DNA of 64,000 nt from Companilactobacillus nantensis DSM 16982 (GTDB lineage Bacteria; Bacillota; Bacilli; Lactobacillales; Lactobacillaceae). Under the pieces are notes generated by a model, which was given only the letters and a program-made list of their open reading frames with translations, searched no databases and was not told the origin of the DNA. Positions 27,973-37,866 of the stretch are shown in pieces. Every line of letters begins with the position of its first letter. Positions within the stretch are counted from its first letter, which is position 1. The stretch covers positions 54,275-118,274 of the forward strand of contig NZ_AZFV01000006.1 in NCBI RefSeq assembly GCF_001435815.1, written 5' to 3'. Both the position numbers and the translations under genes were made by a program.

Positions 27973-29422
27973 TTTTATATCCAAATTTATTAATAAGAAT
28001 GGCTAAGATAATAACAACCAATCCTAGTATATAAATCCAATGTAATCCTCCATACAATACTTGTCTCAATGCCGGCAAGTCATTAGCAGCTAGACTTAGT
28101 GCCGTTTTAGGATTAATCAATTGATTGACCATAGTTAGATTTGTTCCCTGATGTGTTGAAATCCCATGTTGTATTCCAGCGTTCATCATGATTCCAAAGA
28201 TAGAAACCATCAAAGTCTGTCCCAATGTTTTAGCTAATGTATTGAATGATGTCGCTACACCAACATTATCTTTTGAAACTAGATGTTGCGATTCAACCGT
28301 TGTTGTTACGATTGTCATTCCGAATCCGAAACCACTAATGGCAGTTACAACCAAGAACCAACCGAATTTAGTCATCATCGGAATGAACGCTAATAAAAGT
28401 CCAGCAATCAATACAATGTCTAAACTAAATCTTAGAATTTCTTTCGGCGTCCATTTAGTTATCAAGTAACTAGTTACGAATGAACCGATAATCCAAAATA
28501 TCGAATGCGGAGTTACGGCATATCCAGCATAAGTAACTGGTGTCCCCAAAACACCTTGTACCCAAATCGGAATATAAACTGTAATGGCCATCAAATAGCC
28601 ACTGATCAACGCGGCTACTGCATTTTGAACCATAAAGGATTTATTTTTGAACAATTGTAATGATATAACCGGATTTTCCGCATGACGTTCATGTCTGATA
28701 AACTGCCACATAGTAAAGATACTAGCTATCCAGAATACTCCGATACTGAGCCAATCTAAATTTTTATAACTCAAGAATTGAAAACTTAACATCAAAAATA
28801 GCACACTGAACATTAACCAAAAGCTACCCTGATAATCAATATTGACCTTACTTTGTTGCTTAGATTCATGCAAAAATAATTGGAATAAGACCATTATTAG
28901 CAATCGCAGTGGGATGTTAATGAAGAATACCCAATGCCAATTTAAAGTATTAACAATCACACCACCAATCAATGGTGCTGTTAAAGTGGCGATGCCCCAA
29001 ACTAAATTATTGAGTCCTAAAATCTGTGGTCGTTTCTCATATGGATACAAGTCAGCAATTATGGTCACAGTGGCAGTTGGCAAAGCACCGGCCCCCACAC
29101 CTTGAATAGCTCGCCAAAATACTAATTCCAGCATTGATCCAGATAATCCACTCATCAATGATCCGAAGGTAAAAATTGCTAAACCGATTTGGACGACTGG
29201 TTTTCTGCCAATCACATCAGTCAATTTTCCATATATCGGAGTCGTCATTGCCGTAACCAATAAATAAATAGAAAAGACCCAATTCATTAACGATACCCCG
29301 TGCAAACTACCAACAATAGTCGGCAAAGCAGTCGACAGTATCGTCCCCTCCACTGCACTAACGAAAGTGGCAATATAAATTGCGATAGTAACAGCGAGTA
29401 CATTTGTTTTTGATTGCGTCAT
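27965..29422 (-). CDS. MFS multidrug exporter, DHA2 (EmrB/QacA) type
   Basis: 485 residues with about 14 hydrophobic segments. Motif A (YGKLTDVIGRKPVVQIG) follows TM2; motif C-like segment GVGAGALPTATVTIIADLYP; N-terminus FVSAVEGTILSTALPTIV is typical of EmrB/QacA proton antiporters. Exports drugs or toxic organics; substrate unknown. Single gene. Confidence 0.88.
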   Translation of the reverse strand: MTQSKTNVLAVTIAIYIATFVSAVEGTILSTALPTIVGSLHGVSLMNWVFSIYLLVTAMTTPIYGKLTDVIGRKPVVQIGLAIFTFGSLMSGLSGSMLELVFWRAIQGVGAGALPTATVTIIADLYPYEKRPQILGLNNLVWGIATLTAPLIGGVIVNTLNWHWVFFINIPLRLLIMVLFQLFLHESKQQSKVNIDYQGSFWLMFSVLFLMLSFQFLSYKNLDWLSIGVFWIASIFTMWQFIRHERHAENPVISLQLFKNKSFMVQNAVAALISGYLMAITVYIPIWVQGVLGTPVTYAGYAVTPHSIFWIIGSFVTSYLITKWTPKEILRFSLDIVLIAGLLLAFIPMMTKFGWFLVVTAISGFGFGMTIVTTTVESQHLVSKDNVGVATSFNTLAKTLGQTLMVSIFGIMMNAGIQHGISTHQGTNLTMVNQLINPKTALSLAANDLPALRQVLYGGLHWIYILGLVVIILAILINKFGYKNK

Positions 29423-29622
29423 GATTCAAATCCCCCTTTTTGAACTGGCAATTAAATAGATAGATACTTTTATATGTTAGCACTTAAACTTGTGTTTTCA
29501 GAATAAATTTGGGATTACTTATTTTTTCAACTCAGAAAAAAATCTCTTTTTTTTGCCTAAATTATGAGTTTTTAGACATATCTTTTTCATAATTTATTAA
29601 TATCATTTCTAAGACCATAAGC

Positions 29623-29651
29623 TTGAAAAGTACTTAATGATTTGATATTCT
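29623..29651 (+). promoter_or_regulatory. Plus-strand promoter of a candidate small RNA
   Basis: TTGAAA, exactly 17 bases, then TATTCT. It points into a stretch without a plus-strand gene that ends in a strong terminator. Confidence 0.5.
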
Positions 29652-29657
29652 TTAGTA

Positions 29658-29743
29658 AGCAAAAAACAGTTACGGCCCCGTAACGCTTGTTTTGTGGGAT
29701 AAGGAAAGGCTAGACATAAGTAATCTTATGTCTAGCTTTTTTT
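29658..29743 (+). ncRNA. Candidate small RNA with intrinsic terminator
   Basis: About 85 bases between a sigma-70-type promoter and a rho-independent terminator (GCTAGACATAAG / CTTATGTCTAGC plus seven T). The 5' part folds on its own: CAAAAAACA pairs with TGTTTTG around GTTACG / CGTAAC. No ribosome-binding site or frame. It stops right at the tail of the convergent SIR2-like gene, so it may only reach that message if read-through occurs. Confidence 0.5.
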
Positions 29744-29745
29744 AT

Positions 29746-31314
29746 TTAATCAATTTTTTTAACAATCGGTTCCGTAAAAAGACTATAAACCATAAATAGT
29801 TTTCGTGCATTTGTTTTTTTGATAAATCCATCGTCTTTATTCTTTAAAATATATTCAATTAGTGACTTAAAATCAGTACTTCCAATTTTTTCAATATTTT
29901 TAATAAAGTATGCTAATTTTACATTAGCTTTAATGTCATCGTTTAATGACAGTATTTCCACAGGTGTCTTGTCACTATATTCTTCCAATACATTCTTGGA
30001 CGCCTTTGGTACATTTACTGTTGTTTTTATTTTCGACATTAAATCAAATTTTTTAAGTCGATTGTTTATCTTATTTTTATCTTTCTCATTCAAACTGATC
30101 GGCTTATTTACAAACTTAGAAATTGGTAACGGCGATTGAACAGACATTGACGTTATAAATTTTAATGCTATTTCAGTTGGCATTGGATTCTCTCCTAAAA
30201 AATAGGATTTAACATAATCAACATAGTCTGGAAAACGATAAAGATAACGATTATCACCTAGTGCAACAACCAAATTTTTATTCTCTAATTCATGAGGCAA
30301 ATTCTCCAAATCGACAAAAGACGTTAATACTTGTTTCAATTCTCCTCTTTCACCCTTAACTTCAATTATTTTCTTAATTGCACTTTGATATTTTGAAATT
30401 TCCGAAGGTGGAAAGCCCTGATTGATTTTAGAAATTGTTGTAAAAATTTTTTCATAATTATCTGTTGATAATTGAGTGTAGTGGACACCAAATTCAGTAT
30501 CCATCATAGTTTCAGTAATGTCGTTTTTTTCCGATTCATATTTAACAACACCTATTCTTTTTGCCGCTTCTTCAATTTTAAAAGGCATATTATTTGCCAG
30601 ATCAGTTAGAAGCGATTGAATATTCTTATCAGTTAATGAATAACCAATGAATAATATTGGAGATTCTGTTAACAGACTAAGAATTTTGGCATTAACAATT
30701 GCGGATGTTCTCTCTAAAGTTTCATAATCATTACTTGTAATTATTATGGAATTTGGATTCTTAATTGACCCATGAATTTTGTACAATTCATTCAAATCTC
30801 CCGCTGGTTCAAACAATCCCTGGTTACCAACTCTAACTTTAATTGCATTATTTAATTGTTTTTCTATAAAGTCATCATAATTAGTGGTTACTATAAGTCT
30901 TGCTTTAGAAAGCATAGATTTAAACGATTTTAATTCTTTTTTTGTATTGGGATTTAATAATAGTTCTGAAAATATTTCAGCAATTCTTGTTTTAAATGGT
31001 GAAATTTTAATACTATGTGCCATTTCTGGAGTTAATTCTTTTAGCTTAACCTTCTCTGCATAAAAACTTGAATCAAATTGCTTTTCTAATTCGTCAGCCA
31101 ATGTTGTATATATTTTAAATGTATTTTCACCAAACTTAGTTTCCAATTCATGATATCTCGAATAATAAGTCTGTTTTACATCAGACTCATCCCATATTTT
31201 TTTTAATAATGCATCCCACGTAGGCGCATTTGAAAAGTAACGCTGTGTAATTCCCGATCCAATAAAGATTATTGGAAATTGATTATTCTTTTTCAAATTT
31301 TCTAAAAATTCCAA
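29746..31314 (-). CDS. SIR2-like domain protein, probable defence NADase
   Basis: 522 residues. N-terminal SIR2-like domain: FIGSGITQRYF ... PTWDALL (nucleotide loop, about 17-38), VTTNYDDFIE (about 142-151), KIHGSI (catalytic His, about 178), and FIGYSLTDKNI (about 225). The C-terminal half is helical and unrecognised. Proteins of this kind (SIR2_2 family) are effectors of antiphage systems that deplete NAD. Starts at a TTG behind GAGGTAGG. A DinG-type helicase gene lies 361 bases upstream on the same strand, but a guaA remnant stands between them, so their link is uncertain. Confidence 0.75.
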   Translation of the reverse strand: MEFLENLKKNNQFPIIFIGSGITQRYFSNAPTWDALLKKIWDESDVKQTYYSRYHELETKFGENTFKIYTTLADELEKQFDSSFYAEKVKLKELTPEMAHSIKISPFKTRIAEIFSELLLNPNTKKELKSFKSMLSKARLIVTTNYDDFIEKQLNNAIKVRVGNQGLFEPAGDLNELYKIHGSIKNPNSIIITSNDYETLERTSAIVNAKILSLLTESPILFIGYSLTDKNIQSLLTDLANNMPFKIEEAAKRIGVVKYESEKNDITETMMDTEFGVHYTQLSTDNYEKIFTTISKINQGFPPSEISKYQSAIKKIIEVKGERGELKQVLTSFVDLENLPHELENKNLVVALGDNRYLYRFPDYVDYVKSYFLGENPMPTEIALKFITSMSVQSPLPISKFVNKPISLNEKDKNKINNRLKKFDLMSKIKTTVNVPKASKNVLEEYSDKTPVEILSLNDDIKANVKLAYFIKNIEKIGSTDFKSLIEYILKNKDDGFIKKTNARKLFMVYSLFTEPIVKKID

Positions 31315-31394
31315 TTTAACCTACCTCACCTTATTATAATTAACACAATTAACTAACGTATCAACAATAGAAATTACGTATTATATATAATAAT

Positions 31395-31445
31395 CTTATT
31401 ACCACTCAATGATAGCAGGTGACTTAAAAATAATGTTATAAATTA
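31395..31445 (-). pseudogene. Decayed copy of the guaA 3' end
   Basis: Read on the minus strand, this translates to IIYNIIFKSPAIIEW and a stop, matching the guaA C-terminus [16 protein letters not shown]. At DNA level CCACTCAAT and GCAGGTG are identical and 20 of 24 bases match over the best stretch. Same orientation as guaA, 3.5 kb away. It looks like the distal attachment-type repeat of DNA inserted at the guaA 3' end. Confidence 0.6.
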
Positions 31446-31447
31446 TA

Positions 31448-31464
31448 AACTAAAGGTTGAAAGT
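31448..31464 (+). repeat. Inverted-repeat end, left
   Basis: AACTAAAGGTTGAAAGT, the exact inverse of 34710..34726. It directly abuts the guaA remnant. The helicase gene and transposase remnant lie between the two ends. Confidence 0.6.
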
Positions 31465-31517
31465 GTTTATTTTATTGCTTTTATCGGTAGTATTGGACTA
31501 TTAAATTAATGCAGATA

Positions 31518-31577
31518 CGAAAATAAGTAGTTAACTTTGACAGACAACGATCCATCAAAACTAGCTACTTATTTTTA
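31518..31577. terminator. Hairpin beyond the helicase gene
   Basis: AAAATAAGTAG ... CTACTTATTTTT with a loop of about 34 bases, lying 99 bases past the helicase stop. Probably the terminator for that gene. Confidence 0.4.
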
Positions 31578-31675
31578 ACTATCTAAAAAATCATTATCCA
31601 TTATTTCAAATAAACTAACATGCTGCCTTTTTCGCTCAAGAATAAAACTTTATTAAGTATTACACGTGTTATATA

Positions 31676-33952
31676 TCAATCATCAACTTTTGTAACAACC
31701 ACTGGTCCAGACAATCTGGAATTGGGATGGATACTATCCCATTTTTCTTTAGACATTGGTAAGATATCTACAAATTCAGATCTATCAATACCTGACGTAA
31801 AAGCTGAGTCTACTAAGACTTGTGCCAAGTCCTCAATGGTATTTACTTTAGAGAATCCCGTTAAAGTAATTTTAGCTTTAGGATATTCTTTTCTAATTTC
31901 TCGCACACGTTTATTCGCAGACTTCTTTAAATCATCGATTATATCGTCATTGCCAATATTTTTTTTATACGTAGAACGTAATTTATCACTACTGTTCTTT
32001 TGCCTCTTTCGTACAATATTTGGAATATTTAATAATTCTTTGTTATAACTTTTTTTATCAACGTCAAGTTGCCTTTCAACAATACCAGAAATTTGTTTCT
32101 GAAATGGACTCATTGATTCAGACCCATTTCTAATATTATAGCCATTCAAAGACATCCAGTTTCTTATTAATTCTCCATAATTATGCGTATATATTCTTGG
32201 ATCAGTTATACATACAATTCCATAATCACTATTCTGGCGTATAAGTCTCCCTATTCCTTGTTCCAATCTTTTCAACATCATATTTAGTAATACTACAAAC
32301 TTATTCTTATTTTCTACACCAAACTCTCTCTGCTGTAGTTGTACAAACGGATCATCTGGAACTGGAAAGGGTAATGAAGTAATAACAACCGCTTGTAATG
32401 CATTTCCTGGAATAGAAAAACCAGAAAAGAAACTACCTGACCCAAGTAAAATACTATTTTTATCTCTTTTAAACTCTGAAGTCAACATTTCGTTTGATTT
32501 TTCCCCCTGCTTCAACACTTTTCTACCTTGAAATCTTTTACCAATCGCCGAACTGATAGAGTCCATCATTTCCAAAGAATTATTAAGTAAAAGGATTCCT
32601 CCTGAAACATTATTACAAATATTATCTAATTCATGTAATACATCCCTCTGATGAGATTCTTTATGTTTTGGATCACAAATTCCCTTAGGAACATATATAT
32701 ATGCCTGATCGTAAATATTAAAAGGAGTATTATACAATTTATATTTAAAATTTTCTAACTTCCAATTGTTTTCCAGTTCTCCAATTGGATTGTCTGTTGC
32801 CGTCAATGTACCGGATAGAAATATAACTTTGTTCCCTTTGGCAAAGAATTTAATTGCATCTGCCAAATCATCATAAAAGTGGTTTGGAATCATATTAAAA
32901 CAAGGACCATCATCAATAGAGAGCCAGCAAGTCCAATCTTTTTTATTTAAAATGTAACCTATACTCGTAGTTACATTATAAAGTGCATTGGAAAAAGAAT
33001 AATCATACTTATCCTCCTTGGTTATTTCCAAACTCTGTAAGTTTTTTAATATACTACGTAAATCACTTTGGGTTTTATCTGTTATGGGATGCCGTCCCGA
33101 TTTACCATAATTTTGGTTATATAAGTTATTAAAAAGTTTTTTTATATTTTCAAATCCAACTTTCCCATCAACAGTTAATTTTTCATAAAACTTTTGTAAT
33201 TCCCTTAAGCTTAACTTTTGTTGTATTCGACCCAAAAAGTTCTCATCAAACAAATGTGCCTCATCGATTATCATAACCCCGCCCATAATTGGAACAATAG
33301 GACCTTTTTGATTTATCTCATTTATATATGATTGGATAATCATATCATGATTAGTAATAGTTACAGTATGTCTACGATTAAATTCTCCACGATATCCATG
33401 TCCTTTACATAAATAATCAGAACAACGCCCTACATATTCGGAAAGACTAATTTTCTTCCATTCATTATCTGAAAAATGTATTGAAAAAGCTTTCTCCAAT
33501 TCATCTCTAGAACCAGTCTTAGACTTCACAATTGCATTATATATTTCAGAATAACGACTCGATAAAAACGAATCTTCATTTTCTTTCAATTGACTTAAAC
33601 ATGCGTAGTTAGATTTCCCCATCGCTAAGACCGTCTCCCTAGCACTAACCAGATGCAATTTTTCAAGTTGCGGTATTTCGGTATTCATGATTTGTGACTG
33701 CAAATTTTTAGTAGCCGTTGCATAAGTAATCCTATGTCTAAACTCACTACAATAAAGAAGACTTGGAACCAATACCCCAAGTGTTTTCCCTGTTCCGACT
33801 GGTGCTTCAACAAACATAATTTGTTTTAGCGAATTAACTAAAAAATCCTCAACGTCAAGAGCCATTTGAACCTGTGACTGTCTCGGACTTGATTCATATA
33901 CATTTGCAACATCTTTCTCAAATAAATTAATTATTTTTTTTGTAAAATCCAA
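31676..33952 (-). CDS. DinG/XPD-type superfamily 2 helicase
   Basis: 758 residues. Walker A EAPVGTGKTLG (about 48), DEAH box MIIDEAHLFDE (about 230), C-terminal motifs LGSGSFFSGFSIPG and QGIGRLIRQNSDYG (motif VI, arginine finger). Three Cys (YAC about 118; RCSDYLC about 185-190) lie where XPD-family proteins hold an iron-sulfur cluster; a fourth is not evident. DNA-unwinding role inferred. It lies in accessory DNA between a guaA remnant and an IS remnant, so it is probably acquired. TTG start behind GGAGG. Confidence 0.75.
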   Translation of the reverse strand: MDFTKKIINLFEKDVANVYESSPRQSQVQMALDVEDFLVNSLKQIMFVEAPVGTGKTLGVLVPSLLYCSEFRHRITYATATKNLQSQIMNTEIPQLEKLHLVSARETVLAMGKSNYACLSQLKENEDSFLSSRYSEIYNAIVKSKTGSRDELEKAFSIHFSDNEWKKISLSEYVGRCSDYLCKGHGYRGEFNRRHTVTITNHDMIIQSYINEINQKGPIVPIMGGVMIIDEAHLFDENFLGRIQQKLSLRELQKFYEKLTVDGKVGFENIKKLFNNLYNQNYGKSGRHPITDKTQSDLRSILKNLQSLEITKEDKYDYSFSNALYNVTTSIGYILNKKDWTCWLSIDDGPCFNMIPNHFYDDLADAIKFFAKGNKVIFLSGTLTATDNPIGELENNWKLENFKYKLYNTPFNIYDQAYIYVPKGICDPKHKESHQRDVLHELDNICNNVSGGILLLNNSLEMMDSISSAIGKRFQGRKVLKQGEKSNEMLTSEFKRDKNSILLGSGSFFSGFSIPGNALQAVVITSLPFPVPDDPFVQLQQREFGVENKNKFVVLLNMMLKRLEQGIGRLIRQNSDYGIVCITDPRIYTHNYGELIRNWMSLNGYNIRNGSESMSPFQKQISGIVERQLDVDKKSYNKELLNIPNIVRKRQKNSSDKLRSTYKKNIGNDDIIDDLKKSANKRVREIRKEYPKAKITLTGFSKVNTIEDLAQVLVDSAFTSGIDRSEFVDILPMSKEKWDSIHPNSRLSGPVVVTKVDD

Positions 33953-34049
33953 CTCTTCCCTCCATTAGAACGTGTGTTTGTATTTTACACCATTTTTAAG
34001 TTAAATAAAATATTTACATTAACAACACACTTAAGCATTGAATTATAAC

Positions 34050-34643
34050 TGCAAGATGAACGACGTGGCTCTAGAGCTGTTAGACTTCGTGATTAACAAC
34101 AGTTTAAAAGCAAAATACGTTCTTTTTGACAGTTGGTTTACTTCTTCTCGAATGTTCTCAATCAGAGATTACCCGGCATTGATACGTTGAAAAAAAACAA
34201 AGAAGGGCTACTTACACTATTGACATCGTCTTATGAATACAAAAACACTTTATGCCAACCTTTGTCGAACTAAATAGTCCGCAAGGGAAAAGTATTTATA
34301 CAGTCCAATAGTATAGATGCGGATGACAAAAAAGTTATGGTTAAATTAGTGTTTGTAAGTAAACAAGAAAATAAAGACAACTATATTGTTTGGGGAGAAC
34401 AACATTCTCACACTAAATCAAAGAGAAAATATCGATGATCAAACTCTAGGAGATATTTTTTACGATTATATTTTTTGCTTGCACGATATTGCATTTATTG
34501 ATGCACTCAATTAGTTAATAAAACAATTAAATGGTCTACCAGTTAACGACTCTGGCAGTGCTTCTTCAATCTTAAATACTATTTCTGATGAATTTATAAA
34601 AGTATTACCAAATAACTTTGCGAAGTTAATTGGTAATACTTAA
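34050..34643 (+). pseudogene. IS4-type transposase remnant (frameshifted)
   Basis: The frame from 34050 reads KMNDVALELLDFVINNSLKA and then KYVLFDSWFTSSRM, the catalytic DxWF region of IS4-superfamily transposases in lactobacilli. It then stops. Later pieces reappear in other frames (DDKKVMVKLVFVSKQENKD; a C-terminal helical tail to a TAA at 34641). The 5' part of the gene is missing. Confidence 0.6.
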
Positions 34644-34709
34644 AAATAGAAAATAATTAATATTTCATACCCTATCTCTTTAATACCAATAGATAAGGCC
34701 TATTTTGGA

Positions 34710-34726
34710 ACTTTCAACCTTTAGTT
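34710..34726 (+). repeat. Inverted-repeat end, right
   Basis: ACTTTCAACCTTTAGTT, the exact inverse of 31448..31464, 66 bases past the transposase remnant. Probably the right end of the insertion sequence or of an IS-flanked unit. Confidence 0.6.
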
Positions 34727-34734
34727 AATTGCAT

Positions 34735-34778
34735 CAAAAAAGCCCTGACATCAACTGTCAGAGCTTTATTTTTTTATA
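34735..34778. terminator. Bidirectional intrinsic terminator
   Basis: AAAGCCCTGACA / TGTCAGAGCTTT with T-runs on both strands. Likely ends the coaA-guaA transcript. Confidence 0.65.
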
Positions 34779-34889
34779 ATAATTTTGGCTGGGTTTTGGC
34801 TGGGAACCATGTTATTTTACATGGTTTTTGCCAGTAGTACCGCGTCAAGAAGCCTGAATTACCGGGATTCGCCTTCAAGTTTTATTGGC

Positions 34890-36440
34890 TTACTCCCACT
34901 CAATAGTTGCAGGTGGCTTGCTCGTAATATCATAAACTACACGGTTAACGTGATCTACTTCATTTACGATTCTAACCGAAATCTTTTGCAATACATCCCA
35001 AGGGATTTGAGCAAAGTCAGCTGTCATACCATCAATTGATGTAACGGCACGGATTCCGATTGTGTAATCGTATGTACGACCATCACCCATGACACCAACT
35101 GAACGAATTCCTGGTAAGACTGTAAAGTATTGCCAGATTTTTTCGTCTAAGCCGTTCTTAGCGATTTCGTCACGTAGGACCCAATCACTATCACGAACGA
35201 TTTGGAGTTTTTCTTCGGTAACTTCACCAATTACACGAATTCCAAGCCCTGGGCCTGGGAATGGTTGGCGCCAAACTAGGTCATGTGGCATACCTAGTTT
35301 TTCACCTAGTTCACGAACTTCATCTTTGAACAATGTTCTCAATGGTTCGATCAACTTAAATTGCATGTCTTCTGGAAGTCCACCAACATTATGGTGTGAT
35401 TTGATTGTTTGAGCAGTACTTGTACCACTTTCGATAACGTCTGTATAAAGTGTTCCTTGAGCTAGGAAATCAATTCCCTTAAGCTTAGTTGCTTCATCAT
35501 TGAACACTTGGATAAATTCGTTACCAATAATCTTACGTTTCTTTTCTGGATCAGTTACGCCAGCAAGTTTATCTAGGAAACGTTTTTGAGCATCAACTTT
35601 AATGATGTTCAAACCAAACTTACCTTTCAAACTATCCATAACTTGGTCAGCTTCGTTTTTACGTAGCAAACCATGGTCAACGAAGATACTTGTTAATTGA
35701 GTACCAATGGCTTTGTGTAGCAAAACACCAACAACTGAAGAGTCGACACCACCAGATAATCCAAGAAGAACTTTCTTGTCACCGACAGTTTCACGAATCT
35801 TTTCAATTTGTTGATCAATGAAATCATCCATTGACCAGTTAGCTTCAGCTTCACAAACATCAAAGGCAAAGTGTTTTAAGATATCCAAACCGAATTCAGT
35901 ATTTCTAACTTCAGCATGGAATTGGACACCATACATCTTCTTTTCGTCATTGGCGATTGAAGAAATAGGTGCATTCTTACTTGTAGCAATAACATTAAAG
36001 CCAGTAGGTGCTTCTCTTACAAGGTCACCGTGACTCATCCATACATATTGCTTTTCAGGTAAGCCTTTAAACAATACAGAATCTGTATCTTTAACAGTAA
36101 TGTCAGCACGTCCGTATTCACGGTTGTCAGCTGATTCAACTTTTCCGCCAAGGTTATAAGACATCAATTGCATACCGTAACAAATACCTAAGATAGGAAT
36201 ACCTAGCTTGTAAATGTCTTGGTCGATTGAAAAGGCATCCTTGTCGTAGACACTCATTGGTCCACCAGAAAGTATAATACCTTTAGGATTGATTTCTTTA
36301 ACTTCTGCAGCAGTAATAGTGTTTGGTAATAATTCAGAGTAAATACCGATATCTCTGATTCGACGAGTAATCAATTGGTTATATTGACTACCGTAGTCTA
36401 GAACGATGATGCTATCAGCATCAGGCCATTGCTTGCTCAA
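34890..36440 (-). CDS. guaA: GMP synthase (glutamine-hydrolysing)
   Basis: About 517 residues. Class I glutamine amidotransferase domain with the nucleophile Cys in GICYGMQLM and His in [11 protein letters not shown]-pyrophosphatase loop [11 protein letters not shown]-terminal dimerisation domain ending KPPATIEWE. Converts XMP to GMP. Start: the TTG at 36440 has GGGGGA seven bases upstream, better than the ATG at 36455, which has none. Its 3' end is the probable insertion site of the adjacent accessory DNA. Follows coaA by 72 bases. Confidence 0.95.
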   Translation of the reverse strand: MSKQWPDADSIIVLDYGSQYNQLITRRIRDIGIYSELLPNTITAAEVKEINPKGIILSGGPMSVYDKDAFSIDQDIYKLGIPILGICYGMQLMSYNLGGKVESADNREYGRADITVKDTDSVLFKGLPEKQYVWMSHGDLVREAPTGFNVIATSKNAPISSIANDEKKMYGVQFHAEVRNTEFGLDILKHFAFDVCEAEANWSMDDFIDQQIEKIRETVGDKKVLLGLSGGVDSSVVGVLLHKAIGTQLTSIFVDHGLLRKNEADQVMDSLKGKFGLNIIKVDAQKRFLDKLAGVTDPEKKRKIIGNEFIQVFNDEATKLKGIDFLAQGTLYTDVIESGTSTAQTIKSHHNVGGLPEDMQFKLIEPLRTLFKDEVRELGEKLGMPHDLVWRQPFPGPGLGIRVIGEVTEEKLQIVRDSDWVLRDEIAKNGLDEKIWQYFTVLPGIRSVGVMGDGRTYDYTIGIRAVTSIDGMTADFAQIPWDVLQKISVRIVNEVDHVNRVVYDITSKPPATIEWE

Positions 36441-36512
36441 ATCAATTTCCCCCATTTTTTTATTTATTCTATTGTATACGAAATTCAGTTCCATGTCATA
36501 TATTGTATGCGC

Positions 36513-37439
36513 TTAATATTTACGAAGATAAATTTTATCGATTTGATGGTCCTCTGACTTGTGTAAAATCAGGTTCGCACGGTTCATGGTTGGCTTAATA
36601 TAATCACGCAAATTAGGATAATTTATTGTCTCCCAAACATGCTTTGCCATGTCCATAGCACTCTTTTCCGGAATCTGAGTGAATTGGTAGTAGTAACTAT
36701 TAGGATCGTTTCTAGCTAAATCTAGTAGCTTTTCGAAGCGATTCAAAAACCATTCCTCAATATCTTCCACATCAGCGTCAATATAAATTGAAAAGTCGAA
36801 GAAGTCACTGACATAAATCTGTTCGTTATGAGGCAATTGTAATACATTTATCCCCTCAACGATCAAAATATCAGGATTGTCTGTTTCTTCATAGCGGTCC
36901 GGAATAATGTCATAAATATTATGAGAATAAAGTGGATACTTGATTTTGCCACCTTTAGTCTTAACATCACCCAAAAATTTCAAAAGTTTTTCCATATCGT
37001 ATGTTTCGGGAAAACCTTTTTTATCCATTAAATTACGTTCTTTTAAAACTTTGCTAGGATACAAAAAACCGTCAGTCGTCATTTGCGAAACCTTGTATTG
37101 CGGATAAGCACGTTCCAACATAATCTTCAATAAACGAGCAGTTGTACTTTTACCCACAGCCACTGAACCGGAAACGCCAATGATGAAAGGAATCTTCCGC
37201 GTTGAACGCTTAATTAATTCATTTTTTAATTTTGACAACTTGCGATAATTTTTCAAATAAATATGAAGCAAGTGACGAATCGGCGCATAAATTGAACGCA
37301 CATCATCAATCGAAATCTCATCATCTAAAGACTTGATTTTCCTTAACTCGCCGTCAGTAATCGCTTGTTTAGTATATTCACCATGGAAACTTTCCCATTG
37401 TTTTCGAGTAAATTCATCGTAGTTAGTTAAACTTTGCAT
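36513..37439 (-). CDS. coaA: Type I pantothenate kinase
   Basis: 308 residues. P-loop GVSGSVAVGKSTTARLLK (about residue 96), then MTTDGFLYP and SHNIYDIIPDRYEE as in prokaryotic type I PanK. First committed step in coenzyme A synthesis, in the cytoplasm. Upstream of guaA on the same strand. Confidence 0.95.
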   Translation of the reverse strand: MQSLTNYDEFTRKQWESFHGEYTKQAITDGELRKIKSLDDEISIDDVRSIYAPIRHLLHIYLKNYRKLSKLKNELIKRSTRKIPFIIGVSGSVAVGKSTTARLLKIMLERAYPQYKVSQMTTDGFLYPSKVLKERNLMDKKGFPETYDMEKLLKFLGDVKTKGGKIKYPLYSHNIYDIIPDRYEETDNPDILIVEGINVLQLPHNEQIYVSDFFDFSIYIDADVEDIEEWFLNRFEKLLDLARNDPNSYYYQFTQIPEKSAMDMAKHVWETINYPNLRDYIKPTMNRANLILHKSEDHQIDKIYLRKY

Positions 37440-37476
37440 ATTATTCTACCCTGCTTAATTTAGTCTTTTTATATAT

Positions 37477-37653
37477 GCCGTCTCCAGGAACAAGAAATTT
37501 AGGTCGCTATGGGACCGACTCGAGCCAAAGGACGGTCTCGACCCTCGATTTTGAACCTCGCAAAGTACGCGAGTTTCAAAACTCGTCCAGTGGAGTAAGC
37601 ACTAAAGTGCTAACACCACCTTCACAGCGACCTAAATTCTTGTTCCTTCCGAC
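37477..37653 (+). repeat. Cloverleaf-like structured element, copy B
   Basis: Begins GCCGTCTCC, ends TTCCGAC. Outer stem nearly identical to copy A. Hairpin 1 has an enlarged loop beginning CCAAAGG. Hairpin 2 core CTCGC / GCGAG. Hairpin 3 AGCAC-TAAA-GTGCT inside GTGG / CCAC. The 5' flank TTTTTATATAT is shared with copy F. Confidence 0.85.
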
Positions 37654-37866
37654 TAGTTCTTATTAATTCGATTATAAATACGCTTTAATTATTGAATATA
37701 TAGTAAATTTAAGTTAAAAAAATTCGAGGTAGCGTGGGACTACTTCCTTAGTATAAGTCAAATATACATCTGAAAAATAGGGATATTAACACAAAGTTTT
37801 ACCTATTTAAAATAAATATATTATGTCGGTTAACTCACTCATACAAAACTCTCAACAACTAAATTA

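Noticed and set aside
35089..35412. Long frames opposite guaA, glgB and the ATPase
   Set aside because: They are antisense shadows of conserved genes with no ribosome-binding sites or recognisable domains.
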